From positions 1 through 30,864 of the forward strand of contig MSJI02000550.1 in assembly GCA_001931905.2 (NCBI GenBank): a stretch of DNA of 30,864 bases, in the 5' to 3' direction. Under the pieces are notes generated by a model that saw only the letters and a program-made list of their open reading frames with translations, searched no databases and was not told where the DNA came from. This DNA comes from Cladosporium sp. IMV 00045. Taxonomy: Eukaryota > Ascomycota > Dothideomycetes > Cladosporiales > Cladosporiaceae. Made by a program: the position numbers and the translations under genes. Position 1 is the first letter of the stretch; each line of letters opens with the position of its first letter. Shown here in pieces: positions 1 through 9,310 of the stretch.

Positions 1-730
1 ACCGGCATTCCATCCCAAGCCTCCCCCAACATCGTCCTTGCCGCCGGCAACGGTTCCGGCTGCGTCACCGAGGGCCCGTTCAAGAACATGACCGTTCGCC
101 TCGGTCCCATGTCCCCGGCGATTGGAGGTCTTCCAGCCAACCCTCTGATTAGTGGTCTGGGCCTCAACGAGCGCTGCCTGCGCCGTGATCTGTCAAATGC
201 TGCCTCCACTACGGGTTCCACTGAGACGCTCAGCTGTAAGTCGTTAATGCATACTGCTTGAAGAGGCCGAGACTGACTTGCAATAGACGACCTGATCACC
301 CACTACACCGACATCGCCAGCTTCCAAGACAGGATGCAAGGTGACTTCGCCAGGGGATTCATCGGCGTCCACACTGCCGGCCACTTCTGGGTCGGCGCCG
401 ACCCTGGTAAGCCCTCAAAGCCATCCCCCATTTCATTTCCCGCAAGTTCACTGACAGTAAACCGCAGGCGGTGACCTCTTCGCTTCCCCCGGCGACCCCT
501 ACTTCTACCTGCACCACGCTCAAATCGACCGCACGTGGTGGATTTGGCAGAACCAGGACCTCGAGAACCGCCAGAACGCCATCGCTGGCACGCACACGCT
601 GTTCAACTTCCCTCCGTCGGCGAACGCTACGCTCGACGACATTATTGATCTCGGTGTCAATGCGCCTGGCATCACGATTGGAGAGGCCATGAGCACGCTT
701 GCTGGCCCGTTCTGCTATACTTATGAGTAG
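1..730 (+). CDS. Secreted-type tyrosinase (di-copper oxidase), 3' part
   Basis: Type-3 copper monooxygenase that hydroxylates and oxidises phenols to quinones. The 5' end lies outside the window. Three exons are visible, 1-235, 287-406 and 468-730, separated by introns of 51 nt (236-286) and 61 nt (407-467) with GTAAG donors; joined they give 205 residues and a TAG stop. The fragment starts with a GNGSGCVTEGPFKNMTV block and a CLRRDLS block, both typical of short fungal tyrosinases. The copper-B site follows: His107 and His111 of an HTAGH motif, then the DPYFYLHHAQIDRTWW block, where His134 or His135 is the third ligand. The chain ends about 65 residues later, so it lacks the long C-terminal cap of the large intracellular tyrosinases. 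The copper-A half and any signal peptide would be upstream. The family is secure; the natural substrate is unknown. Confidence 0.9.
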
Positions 731-1255
731 ATAGATGGAGAATCCAGTTGATAATGTATTATTTCGTGTACGCAGCATTTTCCGACCTATAGCCAATCGT
801 CAGCATCTCGTGTGATGACAGTCTGCTTCTTTTCCCGAGATTGATAATTGATGTGCAGAGAAAAATTGATGTGTTCGATTTCCATGTAGCTAGACACAGT
901 GACATCTGAGCTGCAGCAATCCGCTCGGGGCAGTACGGGCATATTCGAAGAGCAGTTGCTTGCGCTGGCAATGAAACAGCCTTGTGCCTTCCACAAGCCC
1001 CATCTCAACATTCCTGGGCGCTGCAGACTCATGCGCTCTTCGTCCTGATCTTGTGCCCTCTCTTCTATCAGATGCAGTCGTTCTTCTTTGTGGAAAGTTG
1101 CTTCCAAATGGTATCTTTGACCGATCTCAAGTCGTGAAAATTTCGCCAGAACGCCTTCGCCAAATTGACCAGTTACCGCTTTTGTAGTTCACCTCGCGCG
1201 CGGCTTCCCCCTAGTATCCATATGCCAGTATTCTTTCAGAACGCCGTGCCGTCGT
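731..1255. other. Intergenic, between convergent genes
   Basis: This stretch lies between the tyrosinase stop and the UPF0390 stop, so it should hold two 3' UTRs and their polyadenylation signals. Short open frames exist on both strands, but they start with non-ATG codons or resemble no family. I see no RNA gene or repeat. Confidence 0.6.
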
Positions 1256-1602
1256 TCAAGCCTTCTTTTGGTTCACCGGCTTTCCAGGCTCCGACAATTT
1301 CCTGTCCTTCTTTCCACCGCGCAGAAGTTCGAGGTGACCAGCCCTGCCAGCCAGAGTCTTCTCGGTCATGGCTTGCAGGCCAGCGGTGTGCTTCTTGTGG
1401 ACGTGGTGAGCCTTGACGAGCGACGCCTTCTTCGGCTTGATGACCTTGTTGCCGGTCTGAATGCGCTGCGACCTGTGGAACAAGAAAGACAGAGAGTCAG
1501 TCGAGACAATCACTAATGGCTATCACTGGTGGAAGAATTGTCGTACGGTTTGGCGGGTGTTTTGGGCCCGGTCTTGGTCTTTTTGAACTGTGACTGCGGC
1601 AT
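1256..1602 (-). CDS. UPF0390 (DUF2462) small basic protein
   Basis: Small lysine-rich protein of the UPF0390/DUF2462 family, whose animal members are small nucleolar-type proteins of unclear function. Two exons on the minus strand: 1602-1547 (ATG, 18 codons plus two bases) and 1472-1256. The intron at 1546-1473 (74 nt) has a GTACGA donor, a CTGAC branch site and a CACAG acceptor. The joined frame is 90 residues and begins [19 protein letters not shown]. The family core lies in exon 2: a [11 protein letters not shown] block, then [20 protein letters not shown] and [11 protein letters not shown]. Neither exon alone gives a sensible protein, because each frame runs into the intron, so a simple open-frame scan misses the gene. 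The phase fits (2 to 1) and the length matches the family. Its role, probably in ribosome biogenesis, is inferred. Confidence 0.85.
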
Positions 1603-1700
1603 TTTGACTGTTCCCCGCTCTGTGCTTTGCGGTGAAAGTGGTGTAAAGTGGTGATAGAGTGAGGATAATCGGGTTTTGGTGGGTAGAATGGAGATCGGTA

Positions 1701-1707
1701 GGCTAAA
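1701..1707 (+). promoter_or_regulatory. XlnR/Xyr1-type motif GGCTAAA
   Basis: Exact match to the GGCTAAA element bound by the xylanolytic regulator XlnR in Aspergillus. It lies 568 bases from the GH115 start codon and about 100 bases upstream of the UPF0390 start. A 7-bp motif alone is weak; the pairing with the site at 2112 strengthens it. Confidence 0.35.
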
Positions 1708-2111
1708 TGGGCCAGCCAAGGTCCTCTCGGTGGCGCAAAGAGCCGAAAAAAGTTCGCGCCTACAACAACAATCTAATCTTCTCCGCAGAGGTCAAACCCC
1801 ACGCCTCTCATCATAGGTACTTTCACTAAAGTAACTTTCACTAACGACTACTCCGTCCAGGCACAGACGCCATCTACGCACTCTCGCACTATACCACCAG
1901 CCTACAGGACTTGGTCTTCTTTCATTTCACCCGAGAACACCTTCATTGCAATGTCACCCCCTATGCGGCTGAACGGAGGCTTCGCTCGTGCTCATGCAGA
2001 GAGAATCTACTCTTGATATCTCGTCGTCCATATTGCCGTGCCCTAATTCTTGTCAAGCCCTGGCATCTTGATATACCATCATCAGTCCCGCATGATGCTA
2101 AACTTCTCTAC

Positions 2112-2118
2112 TTTAGCC
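2112..2118 (-). promoter_or_regulatory. XlnR/Xyr1-type motif GGCTAAA
   Basis: Reads TTTAGCC on the plus strand, so GGCTAAA on the minus strand, 157 bases upstream of the GH115 start codon. This is a typical distance for a fungal activator site. A CreA-like GCGGAG lies 21 bases further downstream (2139-2144), the arrangement expected for induction by xylan products and repression by glucose. Confidence 0.45.
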
Positions 2119-2274
2119 GCAATGGCTTCGATGCCATGGCGGAGTCCATGCTCATGACAGACATGCTCACAAGATGTTAAGAATGCCTTCAAGATCCAGA
2201 TACTTAAAGAGTTCCAGGCCTGAGGTAGGTGGATTCCCTTTGCAACTGCCCTTTACTCAAGGCAGTCTCCCAAG

Positions 2275-5200
2275 ATGAGGCTTACCGGATTCTTCTCGTC
2301 CACGTTCTTCTTCTCCACGGCTCTGGCCATTGGCCAAGAGTCCACCATCAACTTCAACAGCACCGGCTTAAGACTCGCTGAGGGCGGCTCCAGCGTTCAG
2401 CTTTATGCCGACAGCCATGACTGGCCTGGTGTTCTGCGCGTCGTCGACGATCTGGCAGCTGACTTTGGTCGTGTCACTGGCACCAATGGCACAGTGACCT
2501 TGCTCGGAAATGCTACCTCACCACCCCACAACGCCACCACCACCTACAACGTCACTGGAAAGACCGGTTTTGGCACCTCTGGACCTGGAAGATACGACCG
2601 CAGAGGTGGTGCCATCATTGCAGGAACTATTGGCAACTCAAGCATCATCGATCGACTGATCGATGAAGGGAAGTTGGACGTCACCGACGTGGAAGGAGAG
2701 TGGGAGGCTTATGTCTCTGCCATCGTGGAGAACCCCGTGCATGGAGTTTCCCGAGCTGTGGTTATTGCTGGTGAGCTTTTCCTGGAAAAGTTGACCAGAC
2801 TCTATACTGACATCAAAGCAGGTGCCGACAAAAGAGGTACGATTTACGGTCTGTACTCCATCTCAGAGCAGATCGGAGTCTCTCCGTGGTACTTCTGGGC
2901 CGACTCGCCACCCCAACAACACAGCTCCATCTCCGCTCAAGACGTCACAGTCGTCCAGAAGTCGCCCTCAGTCAGATATCGCGGCATTTTCCTCAACGAT
3001 GAAGCACCAGCGCTTACCGGCCATGTCATGGCCAAGTTCCCTGACTCGCCGTGGGGCCCTGGATACAATGCCGACTTCTATGCCACAGTCTTCGAATTGC
3101 TCCTCAGGTTGCGCGCCAACTACCTCTGGCCTGCTATGTGGAACTCAATGTTCAATGTCGATGACCCGCGCACCCAGCCGCTTGCAGACGAATATGGTAT
3201 CGTGATGGGTACTTCACACACCGAGCCAATGATGCGTTCCACGAAGGAATGGAGCGAGTTTGGAGATGGCACTTGGTCATGGGAGACAAACAACGAGACA
3301 ATCTACCCCTTCTTCGTCGAGGGCGCTGAGCGTGCTGCACCATACGAGAGTGTCATCACCATGGGCATGCGAGGATACCACGACACCCCGATCGGCCCTA
3401 CCAACGACATTGCTCTTCTGGAAGCCATTGTCGAGGCTCAGACCGAGATCTTGACTGAGATCTGGGGCGCTGAAGCTGTTCGCGACCCTGAGGTCGTCCC
3501 GCAGACATGGTGTCTTTACAAAGAAGTCCAAGGTTATATCGATGCTGGGATGCAGGTGCCCGACTACATCACCCTGCTTTGGGCCGACGACAACTTCGGA
3601 AACATTCGTCGCCTTCCTCGCGGCAACGAGACCGATCGTAGCGGAGGAGCTGGTGTATATTATCACTTCGACTACGTTGGTGATCCTAGAAGCTACAAGT
3701 GGATCAACACCGCGAAGCTGCAGAAGACATGGGAGCAGATGCATATGGCCTATGAGCGAAATGCTCGCGAGATCTGGGTTGTCAACGTTGGTGATCTCAA
3801 GCCGCTCGAGATTCCTATCAGCCATATGATGGACCTTGCTTATGACATCCATGCATGGGACAAGGATAGCGTTCCTACCTGGCTGAGATACTGGGCTTCT
3901 CGTGAGTTTGGACCCAGTGTGGCCTCGCAGACTGCCGAGCTCATGAACAATTACACGAAGACTGTCGGCCGGAGAAAGTACGAGCTTACGGACATCAACA
4001 CCTACAACATCATCAACTATGAGGAGGCTGACAAAGTGTTGGCTACTTGGAAGAACATGGCTGATGTTGCCGAGAGCATCTACGAAGGCCTGCCAGAAGC
4101 CACCCGAGCCGCTTTCTTCGAGATGGTGTACCACCCTGTAACTGCCGGCTACGTCTTCCACGACATCATGATCTCCACGGCAAGGAACAATCTCTACGCT
4201 GGCCAAGGACGAAACAGCGCCAATGCAATCGCAGATCATGTTCGTGAGCAATTCGACCGCGACCACGAGCTTTCGGCGGAGTACAACACGATGCTTGATG
4301 GAAAGTGGGAGCACATGATGGATCAGACTCACATTGGCTACCGTTACTGGCAACAGCCCATGCGTCAAGTCCTCCCCGGGTTGCAGTATGTGCAAACGCA
4401 AGAGCGGGCTCTGACAGGCGACATGGGCGTCACCACTGAGTCTTCCAACGCCACCGTTCCCGGTGATGACCCCTACCACGATAATGGCTCCAACTCGTTA
4501 ACCCTGCAGCCTTTTGATCCCTACGGTGCTTCTTCTCGCTGGATTGAGATCTTCTGCGTGGGAACACAAGAATTCGACTGGAACATCACTGCGAATGCAA
4601 GCTTCGTCTCTTTCTCGCAATCTTCCGGCACTCTCTCGCCCGATGGTGAGACAGATGTCCGTGTCTACGTGACCGTCGACTTCGACCAAGCACCAGAAGG
4701 TAGCGGCATGGTTCAGCTCAACGTCAGCTCCAGCACCGACTATGGTGCGCAGTTCAACATGCCCACACTCATGCTGCCTTACACTCACACCGTTGTGCCT
4801 GAATCGTTCAGTGGCCACGTTGAGTCTGATCGCCACGTCTCCATCGAAGCCGAGCACTGGACTTCAGTCACGAATTCGTCATCAGCTCACTACGAAGTCA
4901 TCACTGGCCTCTCTCGCACACTCTCTGGTGTGACTCTTTTCCCCGTCACCGCTCCTTCATTCACCACCTTAGACGCTCCCGGCTTGACGTACGATTTCTA
5001 CACTTTCTCCGAATCTGCTGCGATGAATGTGACGAACATCACCGTCGTCATGACGCCCAACTTGAACACCATCCCCGACCGCCCATTGCGCTACGCCATC
5101 CAGCTGGACGACGAAGATGTCAAGATCGTGCAGCCCGTAGTCGACCAGCCGAACGGCGCCAACCCGCTCGACTGGGGTACCGCAGTCGCAAACAATGCGT

Positions 5201-5355
5201 GGCTGGGCAGGAGCAACTTCACGTACTCAGGAGCTGGAGAGCACACATTGAAATTGTGGGCGCTGGAGCCTGGACTTGTGTTCAACAGCGTGTGGGTTGA
5301 TTTGGGCGGTATTAAGCCGAGTTATTTGGGTCCGCCGGAGAGTGTTATGGTGTAG
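2275..5355 (+). CDS. GH115 xylan alpha-1,2-glucuronidase, secreted
   Basis: Family GH115 enzymes remove (4-O-methyl)-glucuronic acid side chains from xylan. The protein opens with a hydrophobic signal peptide (about residues 1-20, ending near ALAIGQES), followed by a LYADSHDWPGVLRVVDDL block at the N-terminal domain. In numbering after removal of the intron described below, family blocks follow: RGTIYGLYSISEQIGVSPWY, VRYRGIFLNDE (from 216), TSHTEPMM (from 296), MGMRGYHDTP (from 346), LLWADDNFGNIRRLP (from 417) and GGAGVYYHFDYVGDPRSYKW. The GH115 C-terminal beta domain begins near 837 (HVSIEAEHW). Many N-x-S/T sites fit secretion. The whole 1026-codon stretch is open, but 2771-2821 looks like an intron, so the likely mRNA joins 2275-2770 to 2822-5355 (1009 residues). 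GGCTAAA motifs upstream suggest XlnR-type induction. The family is certain; substrate detail is inferred. Confidence 0.95.
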   Translation: MRLTGFFSSTFFFSTALAIGQESTINFNSTGLRLAEGGSSVQLYADSHDWPGVLRVVDDLAADFGRVTGTNGTVTLLGNATSPPHNATTTYNVTGKTGFGTSGPGRYDRRGGAIIAGTIGNSSIIDRLIDEGKLDVTDVEGEWEAYVSAIVENPVHGVSRAVVIAGELFLEKLTRLYTDIKAGADKRGTIYGLYSISEQIGVSPWYFWADSPPQQHSSISAQDVTVVQKSPSVRYRGIFLNDEAPALTGHVMAKFPDSPWGPGYNADFYATVFELLLRLRANYLWPAMWNSMFNVDDPRTQPLADEYGIVMGTSHTEPMMRSTKEWSEFGDGTWSWETNNETIYPFFVEGAERAAPYESVITMGMRGYHDTPIGPTNDIALLEAIVEAQTEILTEIWGAEAVRDPEVVPQTWCLYKEVQGYIDAGMQVPDYITLLWADDNFGNIRRLPRGNETDRSGGAGVYYHFDYVGDPRSYKWINTAKLQKTWEQMHMAYERNAREIWVVNVGDLKPLEIPISHMMDLAYDIHAWDKDSVPTWLRYWASREFGPSVASQTAELMNNYTKTVGRRKYELTDINTYNIINYEEADKVLATWKNMADVAESIYEGLPEATRAAFFEMVYHPVTAGYVFHDIMISTARNNLYAGQGRNSANAIADHVREQFDRDHELSAEYNTMLDGKWEHMMDQTHIGYRYWQQPMRQVLPGLQYVQTQERALTGDMGVTTESSNATVPGDDPYHDNGSNSLTLQPFDPYGASSRWIEIFCVGTQEFDWNITANASFVSFSQSSGTLSPDGETDVRVYVTVDFDQAPEGSGMVQLNVSSSTDYGAQFNMPTLMLPYTHTVVPESFSGHVESDRHVSIEAEHWTSVTNSSSAHYEVITGLSRTLSGVTLFPVTAPSFTTLDAPGLTYDFYTFSESAAMNVTNITVVMTPNLNTIPDRPLRYAIQLDDEDVKIVQPVVDQPNGANPLDWGTAVANNAWLGRSNFTYSGAGEHTLKLWALEPGLVFNSVWVDLGGIKPSYLGPPESVMV
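2771..2821 (+). other. In-frame 51-nt intron hidden in the GH115 frame
   Basis: A GTGAGC donor, a TACTGAC branch site at 2805-2811 and a GCAG acceptor ending at 2821 enclose 51 nt (17 codons, no stop). Removing it turns VVIAG-(17 residues)-ADKRGTIYGLY into VVIAGADKRGTIYGLY, which restores the unbroken family block; the 17 extra residues would otherwise split a conserved strand. Its length equals that of the first tyrosinase intron. Confidence 0.88.
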
Positions 5356-6020
5356 CTAGTTCAAGGTTGATGTGATATTACGAAGCAGTACCAATGAATG
5401 ATACCATCATTTCTTCAAATCGATCATTTCGACGAAGAGTCAAATTGATGCGGACAAACTTCTCCAGCGAAGATGACAAGTAGCAAGACCCCTTTGGTGG
5501 ATAATGAGCAGGATAGCAGACGTATTGATATATATCTAACGGTCCCGCCAAATTTGCCCGATTTGGGCTATGCTACCAACAGCCCGTACCAGAGGGGTTT
5601 AGGGGAGAGGCTAGGGCGTAGATTTGCCCATGCCGCTAGGAGAGAAATCATCACTTGGTTCCACTACACTGCTTCCTTCATTCTGATTAGGCAATCCCCC
5701 AGATCGGCTGGCGTGGCTTTATCTCACCATATCCCGGCAACCTCGATGTGGCTTTTGTATCATCTACATCACCAACACCTCCTCAAAGCGTCTCGTATAT
5801 CAACAACTCCCGATCAACACTCTGCAGAGCTCCTGCAACTATCTCCGATCCGTCTCGACCGGCATTTCTCTTCCCTCTCGGCATTTGAGCCCCACGTGTT
5901 GGTCACTTGCATCGGAGTCGGCTGCGGGGGAGGGGACATAGCGAACGAATGTAGTGGGGTCTCTCTACCGCAACTAGCAGAAGATCCTCCATAAGCACCG
6001 CCTGCCCAACTCTCTTTCTA
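5356..6020. other. Intergenic: GH115 3' end and regulator promoter
   Basis: Contains the GH115 3' UTR and the upstream region of the Zn2Cys6 gene, with pyrimidine-rich stretches near 5860-6020. An open frame at 5473-5994 shows no domain, no plausible composition and no splice context, so I do not call it. Confidence 0.5.
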
Positions 6021-8966
6021 ATGGCCGAATCACGCAGATCCTCTTCCAACAGTCCTGGCGATTTAGGCGCTTCGAACGGCGGCACTCCCCAGGCCAACGA
6101 CTCCTCCAACCCGCCAGCCCAGACCGCCGATTCGCCTCCACCGACCGCTGGCGCAAACGATGCTTCGTCCCAGAAACCCACGGTCGACGCCCAAGGCCGC
6201 GCCCTCAACCCAAGGTCATGCGTGACATGTCGCAAGCGCAAGGTCAAATGCGACAAGATCCACCCGTGCACCAACTGCAAGCGCGCGCGCATAGAGTGCG
6301 TGTATCCCGCGCCGGGGAGGGCTCCGAGGAAAGTGCGCAAGGTCGGTGATGGCAGAGACAAAGAGCTTCTGGAGCGCTTGAGGAGATTAGAGGGTGTTGT
6401 GAAGAATCTGGGTGTTGAGGTGCCGGATGGGCCTGATGGTAAGGACGCGAACAAGGAAGCTGAGAGCGCTGCCAAGACCGCTGAGGATACAGGACGGCGG
6501 ACGGTCAGTGGGGATGCAGCATCGTCAAGTCAAAGGGATAAGGGTGCTGTGCCTCAGGGTGAGCTCAAGCGTCGCTGGACGGCCAGTCAGACGGACGATG
6601 CAGGGCCAGAGCGCAAGTCAAGATGGGTAGATGAGTCTTCAAAGGGCCCTCTTGAGCAGAGATTTGGCAGACTCGTGGTCAATGAGGGGAGGTCGCGATA
6701 CATCAACAACTCTTTCTGGGCCAATCTCAGCAATGAGGTGGAAGATCTGAAGGGCATCTTAAACCAATCCAGCGACGACGATGATCCAGACTCTCCTGGC
6801 GAGAACGGACAGACGGTCGGCAGTCATCATGGCTTCGTATTTGGCCTGAGCTCGCAGAACGTGGACATGCTCTCATTACACCCTCTGCCGCACCAGATAG
6901 GCACGCTCTGGCAGGCTTTCAAGGAGAATGTCGACCCTCTGGTCAAAGTACTACATGTCCCAACCTTCGAGCGCACGATTCAGGAAGCGGCTTCAAATCT
7001 TACAAATCTGCCTCGGGGTCTGGAGGCGCTGCTGTTCTCAATCTACTACGGGGCGGTGACGAGCCTGTCCAGCGAAGACTGTATTTCCAAATTTGGAGAG
7101 ACGAAAGCAGTCTTGCTGGCACGTTACCGCTTCGCAATCGAGCAGGCGCTTGCTCGTGCGAACTTCCTCATCACGGAGGAGATCATTGTCTTGCAAGCAC
7201 TGGTGCTTTTCCTGATGTGTCTGCGGCGCAACAGCTATGCGCGGGTCATCTGGACACTGACCGGACTTGTCGTGCGCATTGCGCAGACGATTGGTGTTCA
7301 CCGAGATGGTGTTCACTTCGGCCTGAAGCCCTTCGACGTCGAATCGCGAAGAAGGCTATGGTGGCAAGTCTGCATTCTTGACACTCGAGCTAGCGAAGAT
7401 CACGGCTGTGATCCTACCATTACCGAGCAATCCTTTGACACGAAAATGCCACTCAACATCAACGACGTCGACATCTCCCCGGAGATGAACGAGTTTCCAA
7501 TAGAGAAGCAAGGATGTACCGACATGTCGTTCTGCCTCATCAGATTTGAGGTCGCCAACACTTTCCGGCGCATCAACTACATTCCACCTGGTCCTCCGAA
7601 GGCGTGCACGGAACACCTGGCTGGCATCACTTTGCAAGAGAAGGAGAAGTGGATCACAGAATGTCACCAGCGTCTTGAAGAACGCTACTTGAAGAACTGT
7701 GACATGACAGTGCCGTTGTATTGGGTCACCGCGACAGTGGCCCGTCTGATGATGAGTAAAATGTGGCTGATGGTGTACCACCCATTTCAAAGGCAAGACG
7801 GAGGCTCGTCACTTCCGACAGAAACAAAAGACAAGCTCTTCATCACCAGCTTGGAGAACATTGAATACAGCATACTTCTCGAGACAGAAGCCAGAACCAT
7901 GAAGTGGGGCTGGCTGTTCAAGACTTACATGCAATGGCATGCCCTTGCTTTCATCCTCAACGAGCTCTGCTATCGTACGACTGGAGATCTCGTCGAACGC
8001 GCTTGGGTTGCTGTGGACTCAACCCGAGAGGGGCGATGGGGCGAGCGAATGTCTGAAAACGATTCACGCTGGCATCTGTGGCGCCCTCTGAGGAAACTCT
8101 ACCGCAAGGCGCAAGACGCGCGAAAGCGTGGCCTGCAGGAAGAGCAGCTCGTGAAGCATCGCATCTCTGGCGCTGCGCCGACCAGAACCTACTCTCCCAA
8201 TGCCAACCCGATGTTCGGACACCCTAAGATCCCAACCGTCGTTAGGGCGCCTCTCAGCCAGGCCCAGCTACAGCGCTTTACCCAGGGACCTGTCTACGGA
8301 CAGCGGCCTCTCGATTCCCACGAACTTCTCAAATCACCTCGCTTGCCTCTCGCAGGCGGTGTCGAGATCGATCCGATGGACATCGTGGCAGCTGAAAGTC
8401 TGGTACCCAAACCTGAAGACACCCGAAGTACCTACAGCCATACCCCTCGCGGGAGCGTCTCCTCGATCGCCGCCTTCGCGCAACGTAACGCTCAGCCTGT
8501 CAACCCGCAAGGCCAGCATTCGAGCGGCATGTGCGTTTCCCGACCAGAATTTGGAGAGGCGTTCACGAAACCCGCCACCTCCGTTGACTACAGCGCCGTC
8601 GACCTCTCGCAGATCCGCAACAACAACGGCATACCCGGCAGTGGCGGCAGCATGATCTTCTCCGCCAACCAAAGCAACGACAATTTCCCCAATAACACTG
8701 CGCCAGCCGCGCAAACCCAACTGCGCGTCCCGTCGATCGATTCAAATTTCGATCCTTCCATGGACACCTCTGGTGACCTCGACTGGGAGAGCTGGGACCA
8801 ATTGGTCAGGCAGTTTGGCATGGACGTCGATCCTGGCGAGGGTGAGGAGGGTCAGGATGGGAATGTCTGGAATGGTTTAGGAGGGCCACCGAGTAATGGG
8901 CAAGCGCCCGGGAATGGGCAGCAGAATTATCGCATGGGCTCGACGATGGGTGGGGATTGGTTTTGA
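6021..8966 (+). CDS. Zn2Cys6 fungal transcription factor
   Basis: Nuclear DNA-binding regulator of 981 residues in a single exon. After a disordered Ser/Pro/Ala-rich leader, the zinc cluster uses Cys67, 70, 77, 83, 86 and 93 (CX2CX6CX5CX2CX6C, reading CVTCRKRKVKC...CTNCKRARIEC). A basic linker and a short leucine-heptad helix (ELLERLRRLEGVVKNL) follow, suited to dimerisation. A block found in many such factors, RLVVNEGRSRYINNSFWANL, comes before the fungal-specific regulatory domain (roughly 290-700), which contains LHPLPHQIGTLWQAFKENVD, HVPTFERTI and RRRLWWQVCILDTRASEDHG. The tail from about 720 is disordered and rich in Pro, Asn and Gln. ATG 6021 is the first start giving the intact leader. 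It lies next to GH115, but nothing in the sequence links the two; targets are unknown. Confidence 0.93.
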   Translation: MAESRRSSSNSPGDLGASNGGTPQANDSSNPPAQTADSPPPTAGANDASSQKPTVDAQGRALNPRSCVTCRKRKVKCDKIHPCTNCKRARIECVYPAPGRAPRKVRKVGDGRDKELLERLRRLEGVVKNLGVEVPDGPDGKDANKEAESAAKTAEDTGRRTVSGDAASSSQRDKGAVPQGELKRRWTASQTDDAGPERKSRWVDESSKGPLEQRFGRLVVNEGRSRYINNSFWANLSNEVEDLKGILNQSSDDDDPDSPGENGQTVGSHHGFVFGLSSQNVDMLSLHPLPHQIGTLWQAFKENVDPLVKVLHVPTFERTIQEAASNLTNLPRGLEALLFSIYYGAVTSLSSEDCISKFGETKAVLLARYRFAIEQALARANFLITEEIIVLQALVLFLMCLRRNSYARVIWTLTGLVVRIAQTIGVHRDGVHFGLKPFDVESRRRLWWQVCILDTRASEDHGCDPTITEQSFDTKMPLNINDVDISPEMNEFPIEKQGCTDMSFCLIRFEVANTFRRINYIPPGPPKACTEHLAGITLQEKEKWITECHQRLEERYLKNCDMTVPLYWVTATVARLMMSKMWLMVYHPFQRQDGGSSLPTETKDKLFITSLENIEYSILLETEARTMKWGWLFKTYMQWHALAFILNELCYRTTGDLVERAWVAVDSTREGRWGERMSENDSRWHLWRPLRKLYRKAQDARKRGLQEEQLVKHRISGAAPTRTYSPNANPMFGHPKIPTVVRAPLSQAQLQRFTQGPVYGQRPLDSHELLKSPRLPLAGGVEIDPMDIVAAESLVPKPEDTRSTYSHTPRGSVSSIAAFAQRNAQPVNPQGQHSSGMCVSRPEFGEAFTKPATSVDYSAVDLSQIRNNNGIPGSGGSMIFSANQSNDNFPNNTAPAAQTQLRVPSIDSNFDPSMDTSGDLDWESWDQLVRQFGMDVDPGEGEEGQDGNVWNGLGGPPSNGQAPGNGQQNYRMGSTMGGDWF

Positions 8967-9310
8967 GGGGTGGAAGAGATCGATTCGACGTGAACATCGT
9001 CAGAAATTATATGAAAGATGAACAGAAGACTATGATATAACGATTTCGGAAAACAAATTTTTTGAACTCATTCAAATCATCAACGGTATCAACACACAAC
9101 TCTCATCCTCAATATGGCTTTGGCAAGGAAATTCGCAAGGCAAGCCTGAATCCACTGGGGTGAAATACATCCACAAAAGTCCATTTCGCCTCGCTACTGC
9201 CGTTGTGATGAGGAAACGAGCCGTTGCATTACCGGTTGATCGGTGATATTTTCTTGGCGACTAGGATCTTGTTAATACGGCGTGCAACAGTTTCTGCTAC
9301 ATTGTTCAAC
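8967..9310. other. Intergenic, between convergent genes
   Basis: A/T-rich 3' flank of the regulator (for example 9040-9080) and the 3' flank of the small membrane-protein gene. I see no gene, RNA or repeat here. Confidence 0.5.

Larger units (their letters stand above)
1603..2274. promoter_or_regulatory. Shared upstream region of UPF0390 and GH115
   Basis: The genes diverge, so these 672 bases must hold both promoters. Two exact GGCTAAA heptamers (listed separately) and two short CreA-like GCGGAG motifs (2139-2144 on plus, 1781-1786 on minus) are present. An 89-codon open frame at 1911-2180 has no recognisable content and was left out. Confidence 0.6.

Noticed and set aside
1911..2180. 89-codon open frame upstream of GH115
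   Set aside because: Overlaps the probable promoter and shows no coding character.
3277..4479. 400-codon open frame on the minus strand
   Set aside because: It lies fully antisense to the GH115 catalytic domain and mirrors its G/C-rich codon use; no family resemblance.
5473..5994. 173-codon open frame upstream of the first Zn2Cys6 gene
   Set aside because: No domain, odd composition and a position in the promoter/5' UTR; likely chance.
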